DNA of 64,000 nt from Komagataeibacter sp. FNDCR2 (GTDB lineage: Bacteria; Pseudomonadota; Alphaproteobacteria; Acetobacterales; Acetobacteraceae). The position numbers and the translations under genes are program-made. Below the pieces are notes generated by a model. That model was given only the letters and a program-made list of their open reading frames with translations, was not told where the DNA came from and did no database searches. Positions 34,026-42,824 of this stretch are shown here, one piece after another. Each line of letters starts with the position of its first letter. Position 1 is the first letter of the stretch. The stretch covers positions 1-64,000 of the forward strand of contig NZ_JAIWOU010000002.1 in the NCBI RefSeq assembly GCF_021295395.1. Reading direction: 5' to 3'.

Positions 34026-35203
34026 CGGGCCGCACATCATGGCGGGTCCGGGTGATCGTCATCGTCATTGTGTCGTTCATGGCGGGCAGCATGGCCGCGC
34101 CCCGTCCGGCCTACGCACTTTTCGGGCTCGATGTCGCGCCAATCGTCGCCGCGATCACCACCATGCAGGGAGCCATGAACACGGTCATCACAACCACCCG
34201 GACGGTACTCAACTCGACGCTCGGGTTGATCAACGGCTCGCTTGGCAGCGGCTTTACCCAAATTACCAACTACCTCAAGGCGCAGGTTGGCGCGCAGGAG
34301 CAGATCGCGGATGCGAACAACATGGTGCAGGCCCGCCTGGCCCGTGACGTGCGTAATGCGGTCATTCGTGACAACCACGCCGTAAACCGGCAGGACTGCC
34401 TCAACCTTGAAGGGGGCCAGTCGACGGTTGTGGCTGCGCATAACGCGGAGGAAGTCGCCGCAACGCTCGACAGCGCGAAGGACAGCCGCACCCGTGCCGC
34501 CCGCGGCACACCCTCATGGGCTGGTGGTGGTCAGGGCTCCCAGGCGAATAACAATCATCATTTTGCGAAGTACTGCGACGATGCCGAAGCCGAGGCCGGG
34601 ATCTGTTCCCTCGCGACCAGTGACCTTAAGGGAGCCGACCAGAGCGCGTCCAGCCTCCTGACGCCTCCCGTCTATGCCGACCCGGCCGCGATCGACAAGG
34701 CCAACGATTTCGAGATGACGCTGATCCAGCCGGTAGCATCCGCGGCACTCCGCGGCAGCGCGCTGACGACAACCGGGGGGCAACAGGCCCTGCCCGGACG
34801 CCGCTCCTACAGTGCGGCAATCTCGCTGGCGCACAAGATTGGTGACGATGTGCTGAGTTGGCATGCCGGAACCGTCACCCTTTCCGCGGCCCAGAAAGCC
34901 GAAGCCCAGCGCGAAGGGATAACGCAGACCGATACGGGTAGCCAGTTCGAGGCTACGGAGCTGGAGGTCAACCGGAAATACTCGGGCACCGACTGGCAGG
35001 CAGACCTTCAGGCCATGCCGAGCGACAAATCGGTACTCGTCCAGATCGCCCTATTGGATGCGCAACGCAACTGGCTGCTCTGGCAGCAGCTCAAGCTGGA
35101 CCAGAGCCGTGCCCTGGCCGAGGCCGCGCGCCTCTCCATTGCGGCGGAACAGCGCAGGCCCGGGATTTCCCCGATGCCCGTCCCATCAATTTCCAGCAAC
35201 TGA
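34022..35203 (+). CDS. Exported protein of the dotA operon (TraW-like by position)
   Basis: 393 residues; the ATG overlaps the previous stop (ATGA). A signal or anchor sequence (VIVIVIVSFMAGSMAAPRPAYA) precedes a long helical domain (about 30-110; TTMQGAMNTVITTTRTVLNS and MVQARLARDVRNAVIRD), cysteines in RQDCLNL, KYCDD and GICSLA, and a helical C-terminus (VLVQIALLDAQRNWLLWQQL). The helical periplasmic layout recalls VirB5-like or P-type TrbJ proteins. Length is near IncI TraW. Assigned by context only. Confidence 0.6.
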   Translation: MTGRTSWRVRVIVIVIVSFMAGSMAAPRPAYALFGLDVAPIVAAITTMQGAMNTVITTTRTVLNSTLGLINGSLGSGFTQITNYLKAQVGAQEQIADANNMVQARLARDVRNAVIRDNHAVNRQDCLNLEGGQSTVVAAHNAEEVAATLDSAKDSRTRAARGTPSWAGGGQGSQANNNHHFAKYCDDAEAEAGICSLATSDLKGADQSASSLLTPPVYADPAAIDKANDFEMTLIQPVASAALRGSALTTTGGQQALPGRRSYSAAISLAHKIGDDVLSWHAGTVTLSAAQKAEAQREGITQTDTGSQFEATELEVNRKYSGTDWQADLQAMPSDKSVLVQIALLDAQRNWLLWQQLKLDQSRALAEAARLSIAAEQRRPGISPMPVPSISSN

Positions 35204-35210
35204 GGAATAA

Positions 35211-36785
35211 ATGTCGGATACCGTGACACAGCAGAGTTTCATAGGGACGGCCCTGGCCGGTCTGGACGCGCAGCAGCGCGCTATTCCGGAAAGCGAGCGC
35301 GGCCTCGCAAAAGACCTTGAAGACCTCCAGAAACGCCTTGCCGAAAACCCGGCCCTGGAGAACGATCCACGATTCTGCACGCAGGTCGCGTGGCTCATGC
35401 AGGACTGGCAGAAATTCAGCGGGACGGGTCAGGCCCCGGCTGTCTCGCCAATCCTTACGGCAGGTATGGCGCAGCTTGCATCCACCTATCCGGGGCTCGA
35501 AAATCCGCAGGTCAGGTCCGCCCTGGAACAGACGGGAGGGCTGCATGACCGGCAACTGGTTGCCGATATCCGGTCGGTGGCAATGGAAACCGCCAGGATG
35601 ACGCCCGAACAGCAGACCTCGTTCATGGCGCGCATGGCGGCCGACCATCTTGTGCAGCGGGTCCAGGCCGCGCTTGGGCAGCCCGCAATGGCACATGAAG
35701 CCGCTCCGTACCCCGTCCCGCCGGAAACCACACCTGAGCCGGTGGTTGAGCCGCCGCAACAGATGCGTCCGACCCCGGCGGCGGCTCCGGAACCGGAGCC
35801 ATCTTCAGCAGACCCGTTTCCGCCGGAAGCGGGTGACCCGGGCTTTGCCCCGTCTTCCACAGAGGCCGCAGCTGCACAGGCTCCCGGCCCGGAACCCGAA
35901 GGGCCGATTGCACCACAGGAAACCCGCGATGAGCCGATACAAGGCGACGGGAACGAGGTGCCGCATACCAAGGGAAGCGCGGCTCAGGCGTCTGATCAAG
36001 GGGCGGAGAACCGCACCCGTGCCGAGGATGCCGACAATTCCCGCGAGAGGGAGAATAGTGACTCGCCTCCAAATCATGCACCGCAGAAAGAAGCCAAAGA
36101 CCCTCGGCCCACGACCCCGCAAAAAAGTCCTGATCAAGCACAGCCCCAATCTGCGCCCGCGCCACAGAACAAGCCGCAACAGGCGCCCGCTACGGTTCCC
36201 TCACCGGTCTCTGGCGTGAAGGAATGGGCAAATAACTTCATGGGCAAAAAAGACGAGCGTCGCGTCAACAAATTCGTCAACCGCACCGCCGAAGCCGTGG
36301 AGGCCGTGCGGGACAAGATTGGGAACCTGCGCCGGGAAGAACCCGCCTTCTTTGAAAGCATTGACGCCGCGGCCCGGAAAAGCGGTCAGCCGGTGCGCGA
36401 GGTGATCGCGGGCATGACGTCCGACGGCCCCTACGCCAACCTGCGCAAGCAATATGATGCGATCGTCCAGCGCAATCCGAACTTTATGGCGGCCAGCCGG
36501 GAACTCATGCAGGCGGGGACCAACCTGCGAACCACTGTCAGGCGGCTGGAGACCGAAGCACGCGAGCGTGGGGCATCGGACAAGGAGCCGGTCACCGAGG
36601 TCTTGCGGAGTGTCGGGGGCGTGGGTCTCGAACTCGAAAAAATCCCTGGAGAATATCCGGGAAAAAACTTTCTCCAGCAGGTGGGGGCGATGGTCGAGCG
36701 ACTGGCGAACAAGTTTCGTGAATTCTTCGAGCATACCTTTGGCCAGCGGCGCGAACGCGACAGCGGTCCGTCCATGGAGCGCTGA
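35211..36785 (+). CDS. Large cytoplasmic protein with a proline-rich linker, unknown
   Basis: 524 residues from ATG 35211 (GAGGAA upstream). There are no membrane spans or signal. A helical N-domain (1-160) and a helical C-domain (about 340-500; KEWANNFMGKKDERRVNKFV ... LMQAGTNLRTTVRRLETEAR) are joined by about 180 residues rich in Pro, Glu, Ala and Gln. It lies between the TraW-like gene and dotA with short gaps. It could be a transported substrate or a cytoplasmic accessory of the transfer machine; neither can be shown from sequence. Confidence 0.6.
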   Translation: MSDTVTQQSFIGTALAGLDAQQRAIPESERGLAKDLEDLQKRLAENPALENDPRFCTQVAWLMQDWQKFSGTGQAPAVSPILTAGMAQLASTYPGLENPQVRSALEQTGGLHDRQLVADIRSVAMETARMTPEQQTSFMARMAADHLVQRVQAALGQPAMAHEAAPYPVPPETTPEPVVEPPQQMRPTPAAAPEPEPSSADPFPPEAGDPGFAPSSTEAAAAQAPGPEPEGPIAPQETRDEPIQGDGNEVPHTKGSAAQASDQGAENRTRAEDADNSRERENSDSPPNHAPQKEAKDPRPTTPQKSPDQAQPQSAPAPQNKPQQAPATVPSPVSGVKEWANNFMGKKDERRVNKFVNRTAEAVEAVRDKIGNLRREEPAFFESIDAAARKSGQPVREVIAGMTSDGPYANLRKQYDAIVQRNPNFMAASRELMQAGTNLRTTVRRLETEARERGASDKEPVTEVLRSVGGVGLELEKIPGEYPGKNFLQQVGAMVERLANKFREFFEHTFGQRRERDSGPSMER

Positions 36786-36788
36786 CCA

Positions 36789-39125
36789 ATGATCCACACG
36801 CGCCTGCGTCCGGTCGGACTGTGCGTGCCGGCCACGTTCCTGCTCGTGACGGGATGCATGTTCCTGTCAGGGGTCGCTCACGCCGACACGACGGCATCCA
36901 ACGTGACATGGAGCGACCTTGCCGCCGGGGATGACTGGACCGGGCGTGTGCTGGACAGCATTTTTCCGATGAGCGGCTCCACACAGACCGCGACGGGAAC
37001 GATGCTCTCGTATTTCTCCGCCTACGTCATGCTGATCGTCGCGGCATGGATCTCGTATGCCACCGTCATCCAGATCCACCGCACCGCCGAGAGTGGCAAG
37101 ATATTTTCGGCCAGCTTCAACGGATGGGTCCCGGTGCGTGTGGCAATGGCCCTCATCATGATGAGCCCTGTCACCGCCCTTGGCGGATTTTCCACCGGGC
37201 AGGACATGATTCTGGTGCTCTCCAAATCCGCCATAGGCATGGCGAGAAACCTGCAGAACATCACGATAAACGCTGTTGGTCCCGATGCCCTGCCTCTGGC
37301 GGAACCCATGGCGCCCTCTACCCGTGAAATCATCTTCAGCGTGATGGCGAGTGAGCTCTGTCGCGCCATCGTCAACAAGGCATCGAACAACGGTGATCTG
37401 ATCCCTGCGCCCGAAGTCCAGAATAATGGCGCGGGAAAGATCACTCTCTCCTATGATCTGGCGGCGAACGAGCATACGGCTGCCGCGCCCTGTGGGAGCA
37501 TTGTCCTACAACTGCCAACTTCCAACGCCGGAATATCGTCTTCGGCCCTGGCACCTTATGTTGACCTGTCCGACCTCGCGCCGCAAGAGCAGCAGGCGCT
37601 GAAAGACCTTGTCAGCAAACTGCGTGACCCCATACAGGCGTTGGCTGCAACGTTGTGGGTAACCCGAAATGTCTCGACCCTCAGGTCGCTTGACGCCCTG
37701 CTGATCGTGAATGCGCAGTCCTATTCCGATGCGCTGTACACAATCGCGTCGAGCGCGGTGTCCACCATACGCAAGGCCGCCAGCGACCAGGGCGCCGATT
37801 CTGGGGTCACGGCCCTGCATAATCTCGGCTGGAGCGGGTTGGGGGCGTATTATCTGGAAATTGCAGGCCTGAACTCCGAGATCCTTGCTTTTTCATCTCT
37901 CAAGCCGGCCATCATCGCGCCGTCATGGACAGGATTGGGCTGGTTTCTCTCTGATGACGTCGATCCGTTTGCACGGGCCATCGGCGATTACCTCGCCCAG
38001 CAGGAAGACAATATCATCACTGCGGACCAGGCCAGCGCGCCCTACGGCGCCACGCGCATGTTCTCCCGGGGGCGGATCGGCAGTACGCCGGGCTCACTGC
38101 TGACACAGATCACCCGCGCGGTTGGCATCAACGAGGATATCTTTACGCTCATCGTGAATGAAATGGTCGCGCCTAGTTCGGGCGTGGATAGCAGTCATCC
38201 TGTTAGCGGTGGCGGACCCGGCTGGACCGACCCCCTCGCGGGCATGATTACGCTGGGACACCTGCTGATCCATATTGCCCTGACCATCATTGGCGTGGTC
38301 GCCATCGGCTCCAGTAAGACCGCATCCGCCGCGTCTGCCGTGGCCGGGGTCATGACACTCGATCCCGCACAGGTGGCCGCCAGTGCATCGGCCGTCGTTT
38401 TCAGCGGCGCGATCAGCGCGCTCCTGACCCCGATTTTCGCAGGGGCCTTCATGCTGCTGGTACCTGGCATCACCCTGGCCTACATCCTGCCGATGACCCC
38501 ATATCTGTACTGGATTGCAGGCGTAGCCGGCTGGCTGATCCTTGTGATCGAGGCGGTCATAGCTGTTCCATTATGGATGCTGGCCCATATGGTGTTCGAG
38601 GGAGAGGGCCTGCATGGCAGGGGCATCCGGGGATACGAGGTGCTGTTCACCATCATCTTCCGGCCCTCCATGATGGTGATTGGCCTGATCCTGAGCTACA
38701 CGATCTTCTCCGCGATGTCATGGCTCCTGATGAAAAGCTTCTCGATTGCGGTCGGCTTCGTCTTCGCGCAGGGTGACCTGGTGGACAATTTCATCGCCAT
38801 CGTGGTGATGCTCGCCATGTATGTCACCACGGAGATGACGTTTGCAGTCATGTCTTTTCGGCTGATTTCCACCCTGCCGCATCATCTGCCGGCCATGGCG
38901 GGAATGAACGCGATGAGCCGTGTTGATAGCGACAGCTTCTCAGATAGCGCGACGCAGCCTCTGAGGCCACATCTGGAAAAAGGTGTGAGTTTGGCGCAGA
39001 GTAGTATCAGTCGATCTCCCGGGACCGGAAACGATGCGCCTGACCCTGCCAGCACGTCAGGCACGAAAGGCCTGGATTCAACAACGCAGTCCCATCTCAT
39101 GGTTTCAGGTCGTGAGGAAGGTTAG
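36789..39125 (+). CDS. dotA: DotA/TraY polytopic inner-membrane protein
   Basis: 778 residues with a signal sequence (to about residue 32, SGVAHA), a first membrane span (SYFSAYVMLIVAAWISYATV), the DotA block FSASFNGWVPVRVAMALIMM, a large periplasmic domain, and C-terminal spans (ILIHIALTIIGVVAI-like, ISALLTPIFAGAFMLLVPGI, YLYWIAGVAGWLILVIEAV, MVIGLILSYTIFSAMSWLL). The late motif WMLAHMVFEGEGLHGRG is typical of DotA/TraY. It is required for channel assembly and DNA transfer in IncI systems. Confidence 0.9.
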   Translation: MIHTRLRPVGLCVPATFLLVTGCMFLSGVAHADTTASNVTWSDLAAGDDWTGRVLDSIFPMSGSTQTATGTMLSYFSAYVMLIVAAWISYATVIQIHRTAESGKIFSASFNGWVPVRVAMALIMMSPVTALGGFSTGQDMILVLSKSAIGMARNLQNITINAVGPDALPLAEPMAPSTREIIFSVMASELCRAIVNKASNNGDLIPAPEVQNNGAGKITLSYDLAANEHTAAAPCGSIVLQLPTSNAGISSSALAPYVDLSDLAPQEQQALKDLVSKLRDPIQALAATLWVTRNVSTLRSLDALLIVNAQSYSDALYTIASSAVSTIRKAASDQGADSGVTALHNLGWSGLGAYYLEIAGLNSEILAFSSLKPAIIAPSWTGLGWFLSDDVDPFARAIGDYLAQQEDNIITADQASAPYGATRMFSRGRIGSTPGSLLTQITRAVGINEDIFTLIVNEMVAPSSGVDSSHPVSGGGPGWTDPLAGMITLGHLLIHIALTIIGVVAIGSSKTASAASAVAGVMTLDPAQVAASASAVVFSGAISALLTPIFAGAFMLLVPGITLAYILPMTPYLYWIAGVAGWLILVIEAVIAVPLWMLAHMVFEGEGLHGRGIRGYEVLFTIIFRPSMMVIGLILSYTIFSAMSWLLMKSFSIAVGFVFAQGDLVDNFIAIVVMLAMYVTTEMTFAVMSFRLISTLPHHLPAMAGMNAMSRVDSDSFSDSATQPLRPHLEKGVSLAQSSISRSPGTGNDAPDPASTSGTKGLDSTTQSHLMVSGREEG

Positions 39126-39129
39126 AGAA

Positions 39130-39456
39130 ATGTCTGATCCCATTATACTAGACCAGCTTATCCGGATACGTCAGGCTACGGAGCGCGGCGCCAATAAAAC
39201 GATTTCGGTGGAGGACTACAATGCCGTGGTGCGCCAGAATGAGGCGTTGCAGCAGGAGGTCATGCAGCTACGGTCTGATACGCAGTACTGGGAGCGGCAA
39301 TCGAATAAGTTCGAAAGAAATAGGGATGAATTTAGCGATTATGCCGAATCACTGAAAGCGGAACGTAATTTTTTTGAGCAGCAATCAGATCGTTGGAAAA
39401 CCCGCGCGGCAGAGCTGGAAAAAGAACTGGCCGCCCTTAAAGGCCGCAAGGCATGA
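39130..39456 (+). CDS. Small coiled-coil protein, unknown
   Basis: 108 residues from ATG 39130 (MSDPIILDQLIRI), four bases after the dotA stop; the longer frame runs inside dotA. From residue 30 it is an almost continuous acidic/basic coiled coil (VVRQNEALQQEVMQLRSDTQ ... AAELEKELAALKG). No catalytic motif. Co-expression with dotA suggests a cytoplasmic accessory of conjugation. Confidence 0.65.
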   Translation: MSDPIILDQLIRIRQATERGANKTISVEDYNAVVRQNEALQQEVMQLRSDTQYWERQSNKFERNRDEFSDYAESLKAERNFFEQQSDRWKTRAAELEKELAALKGRKA

Positions 39457-39743
39457 GGCTCCCTGTAATGGTAGCCGGACTGGCACTGGCAGTCTCGGGC
39501 TGTTCCCACGGGAACCTTACATCCGCCTCAAGCCGCCCGCTCCGTCCCCCGGCAGTAAAGCAGGCGCTTTATGACCCGTATGCGCCCTACGGATCGGTGC
39601 CGGCACGCTGGAAGCCTCCGGTTGCTTCGCGCGATGGTACGATCGTGAAACCAACGGACCCGGCCGACCAGGCGGACAGGCCCGATTATGAAGGCGCGTC
39701 GTGGTCTGTCGGGAATATGTCCAGAAAGGCAGGTACATTCTAG
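39453..39743 (+). CDS. Small lipoprotein of the dotA operon
   Basis: 96 residues; ATG overlaps the previous stop (ATGA). Lipoprotein leader MRLPVMVAGLALAVSGC; the mature part is short, Pro-rich and probably unstructured. It might act as an outer-membrane stabiliser or pilotin, or in entry exclusion, but nothing in the sequence decides. Confidence 0.65.
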   Translation: MRLPVMVAGLALAVSGCSHGNLTSASSRPLRPPAVKQALYDPYAPYGSVPARWKPPVASRDGTIVKPTDPADQADRPDYEGASWSVGNMSRKAGTF

Positions 39744-39771
39744 CGTTGCCGATACGGCAATCACCACAAAG

Positions 39772-40131
39772 CTACCTCAGCTTGAGCCAGATATATAAGC
39801 CCAGCCAGATATCAGCGATTACGATCGCTATCCCTTTCCAGGGGAAGGCAGAAAGGGACCTGTCAACGTCGTCGACGGCGTTGGAGGCATTGTTCATCAC
39901 GGCCTCCAGCCCCTGGGCAATGGAGAACAGTGCCCCCGCAGCCATAATCAGCAGGATCAGGGAGAAGATGCCTTTTGCGGTTGAGGGCGACTGCCCTCCC
40001 GCCCCCATCCGATAATCCCTGTATTCCTCTCGACCTCGGCGGATGAAGTCCCCGTCGGAGAGCCAGCCTGATTCACGCCGCGCCGGCTCCACACGGGAGC
40101 CGTAATATTCTGAGTCCCTGAAATCGCTCAT
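39772..40131 (-). CDS. Small membrane protein with two spans, unknown
   Basis: 119 residues from ATG 40131 (MSDFRDSEYYGSRVEP). A charged, Arg/Tyr-rich N-terminal half of about 50 residues is followed by two membrane spans (GIFSLILLIMAAGALFSIAQ and WKGIAIVIADIWLGLYIWL). It is convergent with the dotA operon, so it has its own promoter. Entry-exclusion proteins of IncI plasmids lie near traY, but I see no homology to claim that. Confidence 0.5.
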   Translation of the reverse strand: MSDFRDSEYYGSRVEPARRESGWLSDGDFIRRGREEYRDYRMGAGGQSPSTAKGIFSLILLIMAAGALFSIAQGLEAVMNNASNAVDDVDRSLSAFPWKGIAIVIADIWLGLYIWLKLR

Positions 40132-40290
40132 TCGGTCCTCGACCCCGTGCCCCATGAAGCGCCAACCATGATGGGACCGTTATGAGCCAGATCAAAGCGA
40201 AAACGCACTATGTTGACCGAGGGGCGAGCAACTTGATCGCTGCCAGTGGATCGGGCATTTTTGAGACATTCCAGCTCATGAGATATTTTA

Positions 40291-41022
40291 ATGTCCGTTT
40301 TTATAGCCCTTTGCGTTCCCCATGACCAGCGACAGCTGGCGAAAGCGGCTGGCGCCGTCTTTGATGGAAAAGAGAAATGTTGGAAGGCAGGCGTTGATCG
40401 TCTGGACGCTTTGCTGCCGTTTGTTCCCTATCGCTATAGGCCAGACAGGAAGCCGCCCTATATCCGGCCGTGGATGGTGCCGCAGGCACTTTGGGGCCGG
40501 AATCTCAGGGCATTACTCGCAAAAGAAGACTGGGACCGTATTCGCAAGGATGCCTATGCCCGGGCAGGTTCGCGCTGTCGCGTCTGTGGTGGGCGGGGTC
40601 CGAAATGGCCGGTCGAGGCGGATGAGGGCTGGCGCTACGATGACGCGACGCGGGTGCAGACCCTTAAAGGTGTGATTGCGCTCTGTCCTGACTGCCATGC
40701 CGTCCGTCACTGGGGCAAGACGATGAGTGCAGGCAGGCAGGATGAGGCGCTGGCATGGATGATGGAAGTTAATGGCTGGACGCGCGCCGAGGCTACGCGT
40801 TGTGCTGACGAGGCGATGGAGCAATGGCACGAGCGCAGCGCGTATAGTGACTGGCGCTGCGACATCAGTTGGGCGACAACGCATTATGGCGTCACCACGA
40901 TACAGGGCGGTGATGCCATAGCTGAGAAGCGAAACCAATCTTTCGTGCAGAAGGCGAGCGCGCAGTATGGATCGCGGGGTGGGCACGCCAGCTATATTCA
41001 GCACCTGTTGTACGAGCGGTAA
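40291..41022 (+). CDS. DUF5710-like plus HNH-type zinc protein
   Basis: 243 residues from ATG 40291. N-terminal DUF5710-like segment (MSVFIALCVPHDQRQLAKAA, then GAVFDGKEKCWKAG), then an HNH-like module with two CxxC pairs and trailing histidines (CRVCGG ... CPDCHAVRHWGK). Such modules bind zinc and often cut or bind DNA, but the full catalytic His-Asn-His set is not certain. A diverged paralogue, broken by a frameshift, lies at 45.7-46.4 kb. Function on the plasmid is unknown. Confidence 0.65.
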   Translation: MSVFIALCVPHDQRQLAKAAGAVFDGKEKCWKAGVDRLDALLPFVPYRYRPDRKPPYIRPWMVPQALWGRNLRALLAKEDWDRIRKDAYARAGSRCRVCGGRGPKWPVEADEGWRYDDATRVQTLKGVIALCPDCHAVRHWGKTMSAGRQDEALAWMMEVNGWTRAEATRCADEAMEQWHERSAYSDWRCDISWATTHYGVTTIQGGDAIAEKRNQSFVQKASAQYGSRGGHASYIQHLLYER

Positions 41023-41085
41023 GGCAGAAAGCGAGAACCGCTTGTGATGGTGTGTTGCCGGACGTCCAGCGCATGGTGAACTCTG

Positions 41086-41772
41086 TTATCGTGGCCAGAA
41101 CTCCCGCCCGTCCTGAAGAAACTCGGAGAACGATCGCCGTCCGGGCAGCCGCGCCATCCAGTTCGAGAAACACAGGCTCACATACTGGGACCCGAGGATG
41201 AGCGTCAGCGCGACGGACCGGATGCTTGCGGGCGAAAAAACACCCTGCCCCTGCCATATGACGGCGTAGGCCCACATCCCCAGGAGAATGACCAGCAGCA
41301 GGGCGCAGAACCGGCCGTAGCGCCGGGTTCTCAGCCGCGCCTGCAACCGCATGGCATCTTCTTGGGACATTGACGCTACGGCGGACGCGGACCCGCCCGG
41401 AAAACGAAGGCTCGCATATTGGGAAACCAGTATCAGGGCCAGTGCGAGAAGCCCGATGCTCACGGCCGAGAAAAGACCTTGCCCGCTCCACAAGATCGCG
41501 TCGCACCATAGCCCGGCGACGATTATTATCAGCAGCAGAACGCAAAAGCGCCTGTAACGGCTGGTTTTGGGGTCCTCCCGCTGCTCAATGGCCCTATCGT
41601 CGATTACAGGCCCTTCGACGAAAGTCGGGACATCCTGTTCCCGCGGCGCATCGCCCAGCGTGCGCATGCCATCCCGCGCGAGTTGATAGCTTCTGACGAA
41701 CTGCACCAGAAACGGAAAGGACAGCCATTTCATCGCACGGACCACCCGCCCGCGTTTTTGCGGCGGGGTCAC
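41086..41772 (-). CDS. Membrane protein made of two tandem two-span repeats
   Basis: 228 residues; GTG 41772 overlaps the DsbC-like stop. The core is duplicated: RYRRFCVLLLIIIVAGLWCD with GQGLFSAVSIGLLALALILV, and again RYGRFCALLLVILLGMWAYA with GQGVFSPASIRSVALTLILG, about 85 residues apart. The result is four membrane spans. It is co-transcribed with the DsbC-like gene and may be a conjugation accessory (IncI TraX-like by topology only). Confidence 0.6.
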   Translation of the reverse strand: MTPPQKRGRVVRAMKWLSFPFLVQFVRSYQLARDGMRTLGDAPREQDVPTFVEGPVIDDRAIEQREDPKTSRYRRFCVLLLIIIVAGLWCDAILWSGQGLFSAVSIGLLALALILVSQYASLRFPGGSASAVASMSQEDAMRLQARLRTRRYGRFCALLLVILLGMWAYAVIWQGQGVFSPASIRSVALTLILGSQYVSLCFSNWMARLPGRRSFSEFLQDGREFWPR

Positions 41773-42689
41773 GGGGCCAGTCCCGCAACAAAGCCATCCG
41801 TATCATCAGGTAGCCCCGCCTCTTCATGCGGCATGCCCTTCCGGTCGCTCCAGACGACGGTCGGCGTTCCCCGCACCCCGATGGCGTGCGCGGCCGCGAG
41901 ATTGAGCTTGAGCGCCGCCGCCGCGCCATCGGACACGGAGATATCAGCCGGGGCATGTTCCAGCGTAATGATCCGCCGCCACATCGAGACCATGTCGTCA
42001 GGAGGCACACTCAGCATCGCGGTTGCCGCAGGCGTGCTGGTCCCGCCGTTTTCATGGTCGTTGATGGAAATCGGCACGATGGCAAGCTGCACCCTGCCGG
42101 CATCGACATAGGGTTGCAGCGTCTGGAGCGCGCGTATCGAGAACGGACAGAGTGGATCGACCACCACATAGACGCGGGGCGCGTCCTTGCGGCCATGCAG
42201 GCCAAAGGAGGTTGCGGCGAGGCGTCCGACAGGGTTCACCGCGGATGCCCCCGCGCCGCCTGCCGTGCCTCTGGACGTGTCCAGGACCACGGTGGGAATG
42301 GTGCCACGGATGGGCGCCACTTCGTCGCGGGTGATGTTGTGCCCTGCCGCATCCCACATCACGCCACCGATTTCGGCCTGGTTGTCGGCCGTGATGAAGA
42401 AGACCCTGAAATGGTCTCCATTGCGCGCATAGACCGCGCGAAGGCCATGCTGGTCCTCGGGGCGGCCGATGTCGAACAGGGCGGCGCCATTGCTTGCGAT
42501 CCGCGCGAGCGCGGGGCTGGCGCCGATCTCACTGGCCGGGATGGGACGGGCCTGCGGCTCGGTCGGCCCCTGCTGCGCGGTCGCGACCGCCTGGGATGGT
42601 GGGCCGTCCTGTGCGGAAGGGCATTGCGGCGCGGCGTGGGCTACCCCGACCATCGCAACGATGGTGGCCGCCGATGCAAGACGTTTCAT
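41769..42689 (-). CDS. DsbC/DsbG-like periplasmic thioredoxin-fold protein with a CPFS active site
   Basis: 306 residues: signal peptide (MKRLASAATIVAMVGVAHA), an N-terminal dimerisation-like part, and a thioredoxin fold from about residue 170 with RVYVVVDPLCPFSIRALQTL. In DsbC the motif is CPYC or similar; here the second cysteine is Ser184. A cis-Pro loop, VRGTPTVVWSD, is present. IncI plasmids encode TrbB, a DsbC-like helper for folding transfer proteins. With one cysteine it could still isomerise or bind thiols but not act as a normal oxidoreductase. Copy E of the repeated element is 41 bases upstream. Confidence 0.75.
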   Translation of the reverse strand: MKRLASAATIVAMVGVAHAAPQCPSAQDGPPSQAVATAQQGPTEPQARPIPASEIGASPALARIASNGAALFDIGRPEDQHGLRAVYARNGDHFRVFFITADNQAEIGGVMWDAAGHNITRDEVAPIRGTIPTVVLDTSRGTAGGAGASAVNPVGRLAATSFGLHGRKDAPRVYVVVDPLCPFSIRALQTLQPYVDAGRVQLAIVPISINDHENGGTSTPAATAMLSVPPDDMVSMWRRIITLEHAPADISVSDGAAAALKLNLAAAHAIGVRGTPTVVWSDRKGMPHEEAGLPDDTDGFVAGLAP

Positions 42690-42729
42690 GAAAAGAGGCT
42701 CCTTCTGTGGTCCTCCAGAGTCTCACGCA

Positions 42730-42747
42730 TGGTTGTGGGTGGGATTT
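42730..42747 (-). promoter_or_regulatory. Copy E1 of the repeated element, facing the DsbC-like gene
   Basis: Minus-strand AAATCCCACCCACAACCA, 12 of 18 matching with an 11-base unbroken core, starting 40 bases before the DsbC-like ATG. Confidence 0.4.
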
Positions 42748-42755
42748 CCGCCGTG

Positions 42756-42773
42756 TGTTCGCACCCACAAACG
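42756..42773 (+). promoter_or_regulatory. Copy E2 of the repeated element, facing the SH3-like gene
   Basis: Plus-strand TGTTCGCACCCACAAACG, 16 of 18 matching, 51 bases before the GTG start at 42825. With E1 it forms an inverted pair in the divergent promoter region. Confidence 0.45.
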
Positions 42774-42824
42774 GGCATGGCACTGTGAGTCCCGTAACGA
42801 ACGCACTGCCAAGGAGACCTCCCC

